Shown one piece after another: positions 1 through 8,479 of a stretch of 64,000 nucleotides of DNA. The translations under genes and the position numbers were made by a program. The notes under the pieces are model-generated. The model worked only from the letters and a program-made list of their open reading frames with translations, made no database searches and was not told the origin of the DNA. Source of the stretch: DATCLS01 sp036563805 (GTDB lineage Bacteria > Actinomycetota > Acidimicrobiia > Acidimicrobiales > VFJN01); NCBI GenBank assembly GCA_036563805.1, contig DATCLS010000089.1, forward strand, positions 50,121-114,120. The letters run 5' to 3'. Position 1 is the stretch's first letter. The number at the start of each line of letters is the position of its first letter.

Positions 1-330
1 TTCGAGCCCCGGGTCGGCGGCCACATCGTCGACCGGGCGGAGGACGGCAGCGAGTGCCGGTGGGCCCGCATCCTGGCCTACGAGCCGCCAGACCGGGTCG
101 TGTTCAGCTGGGACATCGGCCCGACGTGGCAGCTCGAGCCCGACGCCGCCAACGCCAGCGAGGTCGAGGTGCGCTTCACCGCCGACGGCCCCGACCGGAC
201 CGTGGTGACGCTCGAGCACCGCCACATCGACCGCCACGGTCCCGGCTGGGAGAACATCCGCCACGGCGTCGAGGGCGACGGCGGCTGGCCGCTCTACCTC
301 GACCGCTACGCCGGCCTGTTGGCGGCGTAG
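1..330 (+). CDS. SRPBCC/AHSA1-type protein, 5' end cut off by the window
   Basis: The reading frame is open from base 1 and stops at 328-330, so only the last 109 residues are seen. The remaining part reads like the second half of an activator-of-Hsp90-homologue / START-type (SRPBCC) domain: a strand with a V-G-G motif, a Y-E-P-P-D-R-V-V-F-S-W turn-and-strand, a T-x-V-T-L-E-H strand, and a closing helix around the G-W-E-N-I segment. Proteins of this family enclose a hydrophobic ligand or act as small co-chaperone-like domains; no substrate can be read from the sequence. The start and any upstream partner (often an ArsR regulator) lie outside the window. Confidence 0.8.
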   Translation, partial: FEPRVGGHIVDRAEDGSECRWARILAYEPPDRVVFSWDIGPTWQLEPDAANASEVEVRFTADGPDRTVVTLEHRHIDRHGPGWENIRHGVEGDGGWPLYLDRYAGLLAA

Positions 331-374
331 CGCCGGGCGGCGCCGGCCGTCGAGCCCACGGCGACGGGGGGTCG

Positions 375-457
375 ACGGCCGACCACGCCCACGAGCGGCC
401 ACGCGGTCGAGCGGCCACGCCCACGAACGTCGACGCCCACGGCCGACCACGCCCACG
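375..457. repeat. Pair of 19-bp direct repeats
   Basis: A 19-bp sequence beginning ACGGCCGACCACG occurs at 375-393 and again at 439-457. A shorter related unit (GAGCGGCCACG) occurs twice between them. No function can be assigned. Confidence 0.75.
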
Positions 458-738
458 GCCGCGCGTCGATCTCCGCCAGCGGCGGCCGCTTCAGCGCCGC
501 GGGGGCGGACGACGCCTCGACCCCGGCCCGGGCCAGCCCGGCCACCCCGGCGGCGCCGAGCCGGCGATCTCGGCCATCCGCCGGTGCTCGGTGTCGAGGT
601 CGACGCCGGGACGCCGGCCCGCCGCCGACCGGACCACGCTCCGCGGTGGCGGGTGTCCCGACCTGGCCTGGCCCGCCGCCGGGGCCGGACCCCGGCCGCC
701 CGCCCCCGACCGAGCTGCCGTCACCCCGGCCGACCGCG

Positions 739-744
739 TAGCGT
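739..744 (+). promoter_or_regulatory. Putative -10 element TAGCGT
   Basis: A TANNNT hexamer lies 22 bases before the ATG at 767. Transcription starting near 751 would leave a leader of about 16 bases that still contains the Shine-Dalgarno-like AAGGGGG at 754-760. No clear -35 element was identified. Confidence 0.45.
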
Positions 745-766
745 CCGCTCGCGAAGGGGGTGACCG

Positions 767-2200
767 ATGAGTGATCTCGACGCCGCCCTGGCGGCCGTGG
801 TCGGAGCCGACAACGTCGACGTCGGCGAGCGGGTCCGGGAGGACGACACGCACGACGAGTGCCTGACGGTGGCCGGGGTCCGGCCGGCGGCGGTCGTCCG
901 GCCGGCGTCCACCGACGAGGTGGCCGGCATCGTCACCGAGTGCCACCGGCGCCGGGTGCCGGTCACGGCCCGCGGGTCGGGCACCGGGCTGTCCGGCGCT
1001 TGCGTCCCGGTCGAGGGCGGTGTCGTGGTCTCGTTCGAGCGGATGGCGTCGATCCTCGAGATCGACGCGACCAACCACGTCGCCGTCGTCCAGCCGGGCG
1101 TGACCCTGCAGCAGCTGGACGAGGCGCTCCAGCCCCACGGCCTCGTCTATCCCGTGTTCCCCGGCGAGAGCTCCGCGTCGCTGGGCGGGAACGTCGCCAC
1201 CAACGCCGGGGGCATGCGGGCGGTCAAGTACGGCGTGACCCGCCACCAGGTGCTCGGGCTCACCGCCGTGCTCGGTACCGGCGAGACGCTGAGCACCGGC
1301 GGCAAGTTCGTCAAGGCGACGACGGGCTACGACCTGACCCAGCTCATCATCGGGTCCGAGGGCACGCTGGCGCTCGTCACCGAGGCGATCCTCCGGCTCT
1401 ATCCCCGCCCGGCGCACGCGGCCACGCTGCTGGCGCCGTTCACCACGCTCGAGGCGATCGCCGAGGCCGTCCCCCGCATCGTCGCCAGCGGCATCGGCCC
1501 GCTGATCGTCGAGTACATCGACCGCATGGCCATGGCCGGCATCGTGAAGGCTTCCGGCCTCGACCTCGGCGTCCCCGCCGACGTCAAGTCGCACGCCGCG
1601 GCGTACCTGGTGGTGGTGCTCGAACAGCGGCGCGCCGACCGGCTCGAGGAGGACGTCGAGGAGCTGGCGACGCTCACCAGCGACCTCGGCGCGCTCGACG
1701 TCTACGTGCTCCCGGCCCAGGCGGGCGCCCAGCTGATCGAGGGCCGGGAGCGGGCGTTCTGGACGGCCAAGGCGGCCGGCGCCGACGACATCGTCGACGT
1801 GGTCGTGCCCCGCGCCAGCATCCCCGAGTACATGGCCGCCGTGGCCGCCGCCGGCGAGGCCACCGGCAGCGTGATCGTGGCGTGCGGACACGCCGGCGAC
1901 GGCAACGTGCACCTGTCCGTGTACCAGCCCGACGACGCGGTGCGCGACGAGCTCCTCCGCCGCCTGTTCGTCCGGGGTCGCGAGCTCGGCGGCGCCATCT
2001 CGGGTGAGCACGGCATCGGGCGGGCCAAGCGGCGCTGGTACGAGGAGCTCGAGGACCCGACCAAGCTCGCTTTGTTCCGCCGGATCAAGGCGTCCTTCGA
2101 CCCGGCGGGGATCCTCAACCCCGGCGCAATCTTCTCGGAGTCGGCGGCGGAGACGGCGGAGGCGGCGGCCGCGGCGCCGGCGGCGTCGACGACGCCATGA
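767..2200 (+). CDS. glcD: FAD-linked oxidase, GlcD/D-lactate dehydrogenase type
   Basis: This 477-residue protein oxidises a 2-hydroxy acid to a 2-oxo acid, by family. The PCMH-type FAD-binding domain covers roughly residues 35-215, with the nucleotide-binding signature GSGTGLSGA near residue 70. The C-terminal FAD-oxidase domain carries the histidine signature CGHAGDGNVHL near residue 371 and GEHGIGRAKRRW near 412, both typical of GlcD and bacterial D-lactate dehydrogenases. The length is normal for single-chain GlcD-like enzymes, and no GlcE or GlcF partner is present. The ATG at 767 has a good ribosome binding site. Its last four bases (ATGA) overlap the start region of a thiamine-diphosphate enzyme, so the two are probably translated together. 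The true substrate (glycolate, lactate, mandelate or another hydroxy acid) cannot be told from sequence. Confidence 0.88.
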   Translation: MSDLDAALAAVVGADNVDVGERVREDDTHDECLTVAGVRPAAVVRPASTDEVAGIVTECHRRRVPVTARGSGTGLSGACVPVEGGVVVSFERMASILEIDATNHVAVVQPGVTLQQLDEALQPHGLVYPVFPGESSASLGGNVATNAGGMRAVKYGVTRHQVLGLTAVLGTGETLSTGGKFVKATTGYDLTQLIIGSEGTLALVTEAILRLYPRPAHAATLLAPFTTLEAIAEAVPRIVASGIGPLIVEYIDRMAMAGIVKASGLDLGVPADVKSHAAAYLVVVLEQRRADRLEEDVEELATLTSDLGALDVYVLPAQAGAQLIEGRERAFWTAKAAGADDIVDVVVPRASIPEYMAAVAAAGEATGSVIVACGHAGDGNVHLSVYQPDDAVRDELLRRLFVRGRELGGAISGEHGIGRAKRRWYEELEDPTKLALFRRIKASFDPAGILNPGAIFSESAAETAEAAAAAPAASTTP

Positions 2201-3780
2201 GCGGTGGGAAGGGTATGAGCGACCCGAACGGCATGAACGGCGCCCGGGCCCTCCTGCGCACGCTGGTCGCCGCCGGGGTCGACGTGTGCTTCATGAACCC
2301 GGGCACCTCGGAGATGCACTTCGTCGCCGCCCTCGACGACGTGCCCGAGATGCGCGGCGTGCTCGCCCTGTTCGAGGGCGTCGCCACCGGGGCCGCCGAC
2401 GGCTACGCCCGGATGGCGGGCCGGCCGGCCGCGGTCCTCCTCCACCTCGGGCCCGGCCTCGGCAACGGACTCGCCAACCTGCACAACGCCCGCCGGGCCG
2501 GTTCCCCCGTGGTCGCCGTCGTCGGCGACCACGCCACCCACCACAAGCGCTACGACGCGCCGCTCGACTCCGACATCCCGACGGCCGCCCGCAACGTCTC
2601 GACGTGGGTCCGGGCCTCGGGCTCGCCGGCGGAGGTGGCCGCCGACGCCGCCGAGGCCGTCGCCGCCGCGCTCGGGCCGCCGGGCCAGGTCGCCACGCTG
2701 ATCCTCCCGGCGGACGTGAGCTGGACCGACGGGGCGGAGCCGGCGACCCCGCGGCCGCCGGCCGCGCCGCGCCCGCCGGCCGACGACGCGGTGGCGGCCG
2801 TCGCCGCCGCGCTGGCGGGCGGCGAGCCGGCCGCGCTGCTCCTGGGCGGGACGGCGTGTCGGGCGCGGGCGCTCAGGGCCGCCGGCCGGGTCGGCGCCAC
2901 GACCGGGGCCCGGCTGCTGTGCGAGACGTTCCCGGCCCGGCTGGAGCGGGGCGCCGGCCTCCCGCCGGTCGAGCGGCTCGGCTACCTGGCCGAGCAGGCG
3001 ACGAAGCAGCTCGACGGCCTGCGGCACCTGGTCCTGGTGGACGCCAAGCACCCCGTGTCGTTCTTCGCCTACCCGGGGCTGCCGAGCGACCTCGTGCCCG
3101 ATGGCTGCGCGGTCCACGTGCTCGCCGGGCCTGGCGACGACGCCGCCGCGGCCCTGGAGGGTCTGGCCGAGGTCGTCGGCGCCCCCGCCGACGCTGCGGT
3201 CCCCCAGCCCGCCCGGCGGCCCGACCTCCCGACCGGGCCGCTGACGCCGCGGGGCGTCGCCGACGTTCTCGGGCACCTCCTGCCCGAGAACGCCATCGTC
3301 TCCGACGAGGGCAACACGGCCGGCGCCTACGCGGCGCGGTCCACCGCCGGCGCCCCGCGCCACGACTGGCTGTGCCTCACCGGCGGCGCCATCGGGCAGG
3401 GCCTGCCCGTCGCCCTCGGCGCCGCCGTCGCCTGCCCCGACCGGCGGGTGATCGCGCTCCAGGCCGACGGCAGCGCCCTGTACACGCCGCAGTCGTGGTG
3501 GACGATGGCGCGCGAGCGTCTGGACGTCACCACCCTGCTGCTCAACAACCGGAGCTATGCCGTCCTCAACCGGGAGCTCGACCGGGTCGGGGCGACCGCC
3601 GGCGGCCCCCGGGCCAAGGCGATGCTCCGGCTCGACGATCCCGAGCTCGACCTGGTCGGCCTGGCCGCCTCGATGGGCGTTCCGGCGTCCCGGGCCACCA
3701 CGTGCGAGGAGCTGGCCGAGCAGCTGGCCGCCAGCCTCGACCGGCCCGGGCCCGCGGTCATCGACTGCGTGCTGCCGTAG
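2197..3780 (+). CDS. Thiamine-diphosphate enzyme, acetolactate synthase/benzoylformate decarboxylase-like
   Basis: The 527-residue protein has the three-domain layout of ThDP-dependent 2-oxo acid enzymes. An N-terminal pyrimidine-binding domain carries the conserved glutamate in FEGVATGAADGYARM (about residue 58), a central domain follows, and a C-terminal pyrophosphate-binding domain has an ADGS...NN metal/ThDP motif (residues about 420-450). Relatives include acetolactate synthase large subunits, benzoylformate decarboxylase and oxalyl-CoA decarboxylase. Gene context favours a decarboxylase or carboligase acting on a 2-oxo acid, because the gene overlaps (ATGA, 2197-2200) a 2-hydroxy-acid oxidase; this is inference. 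No small regulatory subunit (ilvN) is adjacent, which argues against a biosynthetic acetolactate synthase. Alternative in-frame ATGs lie at 2215 and 2233. Confidence 0.85.
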   Translation: MSGGKGMSDPNGMNGARALLRTLVAAGVDVCFMNPGTSEMHFVAALDDVPEMRGVLALFEGVATGAADGYARMAGRPAAVLLHLGPGLGNGLANLHNARRAGSPVVAVVGDHATHHKRYDAPLDSDIPTAARNVSTWVRASGSPAEVAADAAEAVAAALGPPGQVATLILPADVSWTDGAEPATPRPPAAPRPPADDAVAAVAAALAGGEPAALLLGGTACRARALRAAGRVGATTGARLLCETFPARLERGAGLPPVERLGYLAEQATKQLDGLRHLVLVDAKHPVSFFAYPGLPSDLVPDGCAVHVLAGPGDDAAAALEGLAEVVGAPADAAVPQPARRPDLPTGPLTPRGVADVLGHLLPENAIVSDEGNTAGAYAARSTAGAPRHDWLCLTGGAIGQGLPVALGAAVACPDRRVIALQADGSALYTPQSWWTMARERLDVTTLLLNNRSYAVLNRELDRVGATAGGPRAKAMLRLDDPELDLVGLAASMGVPASRATTCEELAEQLAASLDRPGPAVIDCVLP

Positions 3781-3804
3781 GGGCGTGCGGCCCGCGGCCG
3801 CCCG

Positions 3805-4419
3805 TCAGGCGAGGGCGGCCGCGGGCGCGTGGCGGGCGGCCCGCTGGGACGCCCGCAGGATCCGGGGGTCGAGCAGGGCCGCTTTGTAGGGGGCGAGCTC
3901 GCCGGTGGTCCACCGGACGCTGTGGTGGGCGTGCAGCTCGGTGGCGAGGGCCCACCGGGCGAGGCCCGTGTAGAGCCGGTCCTCGTTCAGCCAGGCCGAG
4001 AGCTCGCCGTGGCGGCCGAAGTCGTGCCCCGCCCAGCCGTGGCTGAGGATGTCGTGGACCGCCCGGAACCGGTCGTGGGCGCCACCGGGAGCCGGGTCGA
4101 GCAGCGGGTGGCGCCGGTCGTGGTCGTCGGCGACCGGTTCGACCTCGAGGACGCGGTGGGCCCGGACCGACTCCGTCAGCTCGGCGGCGTCCGCGTACGG
4201 CTCCGGGCGCCGGGTGAGCGCGACGCGCACCCGGTGCGCCGCCCCGGCGCCTGTGAGCAGGGCGAACAGCCGGTCGGCCTGGGCGCTGAGGTCAGCGTAC
4301 GCCGCCCGCACGAGCGGGTCGTGCGGCGCCGAGGGGGCCTCGGCGAACGCGGCCGCCACCCGACGGGCGCTCGCGGGGTCCACCAGGAACGGCCGGATCG
4401 GGATGGTTGCCGCGCCCAT
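3805..4419 (-). CDS. Conserved hypothetical protein with HD...H and RHGE motifs
   Basis: The 204-residue soluble protein has no domain I can name. Its C-terminal half holds an unusual polar cluster (FRAVHDILSHGWAG, then FGRHGELSAW, then ATELHAHHS near residues 140-180) that resembles a conserved block I associate with hypothetical proteins of actinobacteria and their phages; the resemblance is from memory. The many histidines with D/E residues suggest a metal or nucleotide site, but no catalytic role is known to me. ATG at 4419 is the best start: the translation becomes protein-like only from MGAATIP onward. It is convergent with the ThDP enzyme gene and ends 24 bases from it. Confidence 0.65.
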   Translation of the reverse strand: MGAATIPIRPFLVDPASARRVAAAFAEAPSAPHDPLVRAAYADLSAQADRLFALLTGAGAAHRVRVALTRRPEPYADAAELTESVRAHRVLEVEPVADDHDRRHPLLDPAPGGAHDRFRAVHDILSHGWAGHDFGRHGELSAWLNEDRLYTGLARWALATELHAHHSVRWTTGELAPYKAALLDPRILRASQRAARHAPAAALA

Positions 4420-4659
4420 GGCGGTCTGGCTTACCCCCTGGCGGCGTCTCCGAGACGCGGGGGCACCCGACCGCCGAGACGCGGGGGCGCCGCCCGGCCG
4501 GGACGGCCGAGGCACGGTGACGGCCCGTGGGGGCCGCCGGCCGCCGGGCCTGCCCGACGGTCGTGGTGGGGCCCGGCGAAATCGGGCCACCTGGGCCGCC
4601 CTAAAATATTTATATGTAAGGCCGGGCCGGCCGGCCCACCGGGGACGGAGGGACCACGC
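4420..4659. other. 240-bp spacer with divergent control region
   Basis: The spacer separates the minus-strand hypothetical gene from the plus-strand thioesterase gene. It contains a 15-bp direct repeat starting CCGAGACGCGGG (4450-4464 and 4474-4488) and, at 4601-4620, the most AT-rich run noticed in the window. Confidence 0.55.
4602..4607 (+). promoter_or_regulatory. Putative -10 element TAAAAT inside an AT-rich island
   Basis: The 20 bases at 4601-4620 are almost all A/T, which is striking in this sequence. TAAAAT fits a sigma-70 -10 element and would give a leader of about 45 bases before the ATG at 4660. The palindrome AAATATTT (4604-4611) overlaps it and could be a protein-binding site. 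Confidence 0.5.
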
Positions 4660-5511
4660 ATGCTGCGCGACATCCGGGAGCTGACCGACGACCAGGCGGC
4701 GTACGCCGAGGAGCTGCGACGTCGGTGGGGCGGCCTGCTGAGCTACCGCTACATCGGCCGCCGCTACGCCAACATGGACGTCGGCCCCGTCGACGACACG
4801 GTCACCCTGCGCCGCGACATGCGCAACGCCACCGGCGGGATCCTGCTGGCCGTCCTCGGGATCGCCTCGCCGGAGGGTGGCGGCATGTCCGACCTCGAGG
4901 CGGTGCCGAACCCCGTCGTCCACTCCTGCCAGATACTCGACCCGGGCCGCGACGTCCGCCGCATCGAGGTCGACTCCGAGGTGCTCCGGCGGGGCCGGCA
5001 GATGGGCTACAGCCGCTCCCGCATCGTCGACGCCGACGACCCGGGCCGGGTGCTGGCGCTGACCGAGGGGCAGGGCATCAGCCTCGGCGACCCGCCGCCC
5101 GGCCTGGAGAGGATGGAGACCGACCCGATCGAGGTGGCCGACTCGCCGGACCTGCCGCCGCTCTGGCAGGTGTTCGGCGCCCACCGGCGGGAGGACGGCC
5201 GCTGGGCGCTGCCGGAGCTGGCCGTCGAGCTCGCCTCGCCCGACGCCGCGCTGCACATCGGCCCCCAGTTCGTGGTGCTGGAGACGGCCGCTCTCGACCT
5301 GGCCGGCGACGCCGCCGGGACCCACCGCCTCCAGGGGCTGGCGTCGCACGTGATGTTCCTGGCCCGCGGCAAGGTCGGGCCGTTCCGGACCGAGGGCGAG
5401 CCGTTCCGGGGCACGGTCGGCACGGTCGGCGTCCGCCTGCAGATCTTCGACGAGGGGGCCGGCGACCGCCGCATCACCGCCGGCTCGTATCTGTTCCGGA
5501 TCGAGGACTAG
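4660..5511 (+). CDS. PaaI-like hotdog-fold thioesterase, probably tandem domain
   Basis: This 283-residue protein looks like two hotdog folds in tandem. The first half has N-A-T-G-G-I-L-L-A-V-L-G-I, corresponding to the PaaI-family active-site helix (G-G-x-L-A-x-L), followed by the alternating strands typical of the fold (RIEVDSEVLRRGRQMGYSRSR). The second half ends with further strands but without a second clear G-G helix. Enzymes of this type hydrolyse acyl-CoA thioesters; the acyl chain cannot be predicted. ATG 4660 is preceded by a strong purine tract (GGACGGAGGG) at normal spacing. The gene stands alone, with a lipoprotein gene 67 bases downstream. Confidence 0.7.
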   Translation: MLRDIRELTDDQAAYAEELRRRWGGLLSYRYIGRRYANMDVGPVDDTVTLRRDMRNATGGILLAVLGIASPEGGGMSDLEAVPNPVVHSCQILDPGRDVRRIEVDSEVLRRGRQMGYSRSRIVDADDPGRVLALTEGQGISLGDPPPGLERMETDPIEVADSPDLPPLWQVFGAHRREDGRWALPELAVELASPDAALHIGPQFVVLETAALDLAGDAAGTHRLQGLASHVMFLARGKVGPFRTEGEPFRGTVGTVGVRLQIFDEGAGDRRITAGSYLFRIED

Positions 5512-5578
5512 CACGACCGGCCCGGCGACGCTCTGGCCGCGACCACAGGCCGGGCCGCCGGTGCTAGGAACCCCTCCC

Positions 5579-6259
5579 GTGTGGGGACGTGTGCTGACCG
5601 CCGCGGCGGGGGCGGCGTTGGTGGTGTCGGTGGCCGGCTGTGCGGACGAGGCCGACCCGGAGGACGCCTTGTCGGGACCCGTGGTCCTCGAGGACCACTG
5701 GCACGCCGCCTTCGGCGTGTACGTCTGCGACCGCTTCCTGCCCAATCCACCCGACTTCGACAGCCCGCACGGCATCCACACCCACGGCGACGGCGTCATC
5801 CACATCCATCCCTTCACGAGCGACGGCGCCGGCGACAACGCCACGCTCGGCCTGTTCCTCGAGGGGGCGGGCATCGAGGTCTCCGACGACGAGCTGGTCG
5901 TGGACGACGAGACCTACCGGGCGGGAGACGATGCATGCGGCGGTGAGGAAGCCGAGGTCGTCGTGCTGCAATGGGCCGACGTCTACGCCGATGCCGAGCC
6001 CGAGCGCGTCGACCCGTCCGCCCGCTTCCGCCAGGACGGCGAGGGGTACGTCGTGGCGTTCGTCCCCGCGGGCACCGAGGTGCCCGTGCCCGAGTCGGCC
6101 GCCGACCTCGAGGCGTTGGGCCGCCTGGACTCGAGGGAGCTCTACATCCCCACCACGTCGCGCCGGCCGGGCGGGGACGGCCAGGACGGCGGGGTCGGCG
6201 AGGGCGGCGGGCTCGGCGAGGGCGGGGGTCCGCCGCCGGCACCGACGCCCGCACGCTGA
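5579..6259 (+). CDS. His-rich lipoprotein of unknown function
   Basis: The N-terminus is a lipoprotein signal peptide: short basic start, hydrophobic core and lipobox V-A-G-C with the lipidated cysteine at residue 21. The mature part begins with DHWHAAFGVYVC and HGIHTHGDGVIHIHPF, eight histidines in about 35 residues, which suggests a metal-binding surface; no known domain is recognised. The C-terminus is a G/E/P-rich tail. The start is taken as GTG 5579 because AGGAA (5566-5570) lies eight bases upstream and the signal peptide then has normal length; an in-frame GTG at 5561 is less likely. The protein should sit on the outer face of the membrane. Confidence 0.72.
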   Translation: MWGRVLTAAAGAALVVSVAGCADEADPEDALSGPVVLEDHWHAAFGVYVCDRFLPNPPDFDSPHGIHTHGDGVIHIHPFTSDGAGDNATLGLFLEGAGIEVSDDELVVDDETYRAGDDACGGEEAEVVVLQWADVYADAEPERVDPSARFRQDGEGYVVAFVPAGTEVPVPESAADLEALGRLDSRELYIPTTSRRPGGDGQDGGVGEGGGLGEGGGPPPAPTPAR

Positions 6260-6513
6260 CCGACGGCTTCTCCGCGGTCGAGACGCTCGACCCGCTGGCT
6301 GGCCCCGCCCCTCCCGAGCCCGCGTCTCGACTGGATGGGCGACGGCGACCTGGGCCTCCCCGACGAGCCGGCGGTGGGCGCCGAGGTCGTGACGTCGGCC
6401 GGCCACCGAGGACGACGCCCACCCCCTCTCGGACGGGGCTGCGGCCGACCGACCCCGGCCCCGCCGGTGGGCAGTGCGACCGGCGTGTAGCCGCGCCCGC
6501 GGTGGCATGAGCC

Positions 6514-7449
6514 TCACGGTCCCAGGTGGATCGATGACCCGAGTGGCAGCTCGGCCAGGAGCTCGGCGAGGGTGGTCACGGCGTGGAGGTGGTGGACGCC
6601 GGCCGGCAGGCGACCCGCGAGCCGCGCCGCCGCGGCGGCGACCTCCGCGGTCGCCCGCGCTTCGCTGCGTCCTGCGACCCAGCGGGTCACGCCACCCTGG
6701 GCGCGGGCCAGGACGAGCCACCGTTCCCCGCCCGGCAGCGGAAGACGGCGGGGCGCACGCGACGCGCCCGGCACCCACGTCAGGGCTGCGAGCCCCAGGG
6801 TGGCGAGCCGCGAGTCGAGCCCGAACCAGGTGCGCACGGGCACGCCGAGGTCGCGGGTCAGCACGTGCTGGTCGGCGTAGTCGGCGCGTCCGAGCCGCCG
6901 CGTTCCGTATCCGGGTAGCGCGAAGCGCCGCCGCTGGGTGTAGTTGCGGACGTCCTCGCCGGTGGCGGGATCGCGGAAGTGGCGTCCCAGCAGGCCGTAC
7001 GCCCACCGCGTCGAGGCGTCGCCGTGCCGCTCGCCGGCGCCGAGCACGATGGCGATGTCGATGGGGTCGGCCGGGGACGTGTCGTGCACGGCGGCGGCCA
7101 GCAGGTTGGTCAGGCCGGGCGCCAGGCCGACGCTCAGGAGCACCGGGGCCGCGGGGTCGAGCCGCTCCAGCGCGGCGACGTAGGTGGCGGTGGCGGTGAC
7201 GTCCACGACGCCGACGCCGCCCTCGGTCAGGGCGGCGACCGCGCCGGGCTCCTCGACCCCCGAGGCGTTGACGACGACGTCTACGTCGGCTGCCGCCGCG
7301 CGCAGGCCGTCCAGGTCGCGGAGGTCGACGACCCGGTCCGCCCGCGCCGGGTCCCGGCCCGCAGCGATGGCCACGCCGTGCGCGCTCCGCACGGCATCGA
7401 CGACGAGAGCCCCGACGGCGCCATAGCCGCCGAGGACGAGCGCCTTCAC
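6514..7449 (-). CDS. Saccharopine-dehydrogenase-like NAD(P)-binding protein
   Basis: The 311-residue protein opens with a Rossmann motif (VLGGYGAVG, residues about 6-14), followed by D-V-V-V-N-A-S-G-V and a V-D-V-T-A strand, as in the NADP-binding domain of saccharopine dehydrogenase-like proteins and trans-acting enoyl reductases. The C-terminal half (residues 125-311) matches no catalytic domain I can name. GTG 7449 is chosen because it overlaps the TGA of the upstream methyltransferase gene (GTGA), implying translational coupling; a longer GTG start at 7461 is possible. The pair is divergent from a LysR regulator, which may control it. An oxidoreductase acting after or before a methylation step is inference. 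Confidence 0.7.
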   Translation of the reverse strand: MKALVLGGYGAVGALVVDAVRSAHGVAIAAGRDPARADRVVDLRDLDGLRAAAADVDVVVNASGVEEPGAVAALTEGGVGVVDVTATATYVAALERLDPAAPVLLSVGLAPGLTNLLAAAVHDTSPADPIDIAIVLGAGERHGDASTRWAYGLLGRHFRDPATGEDVRNYTQRRRFALPGYGTRRLGRADYADQHVLTRDLGVPVRTWFGLDSRLATLGLAALTWVPGASRAPRRLPLPGGERWLVLARAQGGVTRWVAGRSEARATAEVAAAAARLAGRLPAGVHHLHAVTTLAELLAELPLGSSIHLGP

Positions 7450-8396
7450 GCCGGGCTCCACCGGGTGCCGTCGAAGGTGGTCGTCGGACGGCCAAGTACG
7501 GCCGGCCGCCGCGCGGTCACCAGCCAGTGCGCGCCCGGGATGCGCACACCGTCGTCACCCGTGTATGGCTCCAGTGCGCAGGCGAGCAGCGCGCGGGCCC
7601 GGGCGTCGTCGAGCTCCGGCCGGCGCTCCAGCTGGGCCCGGACCGGCCCGCTGCCGACGAAGAAGCGGGTCGCCGTCGCCACGTCGGCCCCGAACCTCAA
7701 CGCGGCCGGCGCGGACTTCAGCGTGACGTCGACGAACCCGGCGCGACGCAGCACGGCCACGACGTCGGAGGGCTCGGCCAGCGAGAACATCTTCGACGGT
7801 GCCTCGGCGCGGGTCGGCTGGTGGCCGAGCAGCGCGGTCAGCGGCACCGCGTACCAGTCGCACCGCTCCATCGCCTGCGGACAGACGAAGGCGAGCGTCC
7901 CGCCGGGCCGCAGCGCCCGGGCCACGTTGGCGAAAGCCGCGACCGGGTCTTCGAAGAACATGACCCCGAAGTGGCTGACGGCGACGTCGAACGCAGCCGT
8001 TCGGAACGGGTGGACCTGGACGTCGCCGTGCTCGAAGTGGGCGTTACCGATCCCCGACGCCGCCGCGGCGGCACGCGCCCGATCGATCATCAGGGCCGAC
8101 AGGTCGACACCCACGGCGTGCCCGTCGCCGACCATCTGCGCCGCGAGGCAGGTCATCTCGCCGGTACCGCAGCCGATGTCCAGCAGCCGGGTCCCGTCGG
8201 CGGTGTCGGCGGCGGCGAGCAGGGGCGTGGCCAGGCCGTCGATCGCCCTGGTGTCCGCGCTGTCAGCCCAGTTCGCCCCCTCGGGCCCGTTCCATGCGGC
8301 GGCCTGGTCGGCGTTGGCGAGCGGAGGGGGCGATGACCCGGCGGGCCGGGGTGCCCTCGCGCCGGTCTCGGTCGCCTTCGTGCCGGTCTCGGTCAT
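7446..8396 (-). CDS. Class I SAM-dependent methyltransferase
   Basis: This 316-residue protein has the classical methyltransferase motif I LLDIGCGTGEMT, an acidic residue in VGVDLSALM that would bind the SAM ribose, a GDVQ motif near the adenine site, and FDVAVSHFGVMFF followed by L-R-P-G-G-T-L, as in ubiquinone/menaquinone-type (Methyltransf_11) enzymes. ATG 8396 has a GTGAGG ribosome binding site eight bases upstream. It is the first gene of a coupled pair with the NAD(P)-binding protein and is divergent from the LysR gene at 8480; the 83-bp gap is where such a regulator would normally bind. The substrate is unknown. Confidence 0.82.
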   Translation of the reverse strand: MTETGTKATETGARAPRPAGSSPPPLANADQAAAWNGPEGANWADSADTRAIDGLATPLLAAADTADGTRLLDIGCGTGEMTCLAAQMVGDGHAVGVDLSALMIDRARAAAAASGIGNAHFEHGDVQVHPFRTAAFDVAVSHFGVMFFEDPVAAFANVARALRPGGTLAFVCPQAMERCDWYAVPLTALLGHQPTRAEAPSKMFSLAEPSDVVAVLRRAGFVDVTLKSAPAALRFGADVATATRFFVGSGPVRAQLERRPELDDARARALLACALEPYTGDDGVRIPGAHWLVTARRPAVLGRPTTTFDGTRWSPA

Positions 8397-8467
8397 GCGA
8401 CGAGCCTCACCCCACCATGACATGAGCACAACTGCAGATCTCCACTACCTGCCATACCCGTGACGCA

Positions 8468-8473
8468 TACCCT
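8468..8473 (+). promoter_or_regulatory. -10 element TACCCT of the leaderless LysR gene
   Basis: TACCCT ends six bases before ATG 8480 and no Shine-Dalgarno sequence is present, so the transcript probably begins at the start codon itself. Confidence 0.55.
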
Positions 8474-8479
8474 GGCGAC

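Larger units (their letters stand above)
331..766. other. 436-bp non-coding stretch with short direct repeats
   Basis: No convincing gene is present here. Open frames exist on both strands but have arginine/proline-rich, unfamily-like translations. The stretch holds a repeat cluster at about 370-460 and, at its right end, the promoter and ribosome binding site of the following oxidase gene. Confidence 0.6.

Noticed and set aside
330..766. Basic 238-residue open frame starting at base 54
   Set aside because: It is out of frame with the START-type protein it overlaps and its translation is Arg/Pro-rich without a family.
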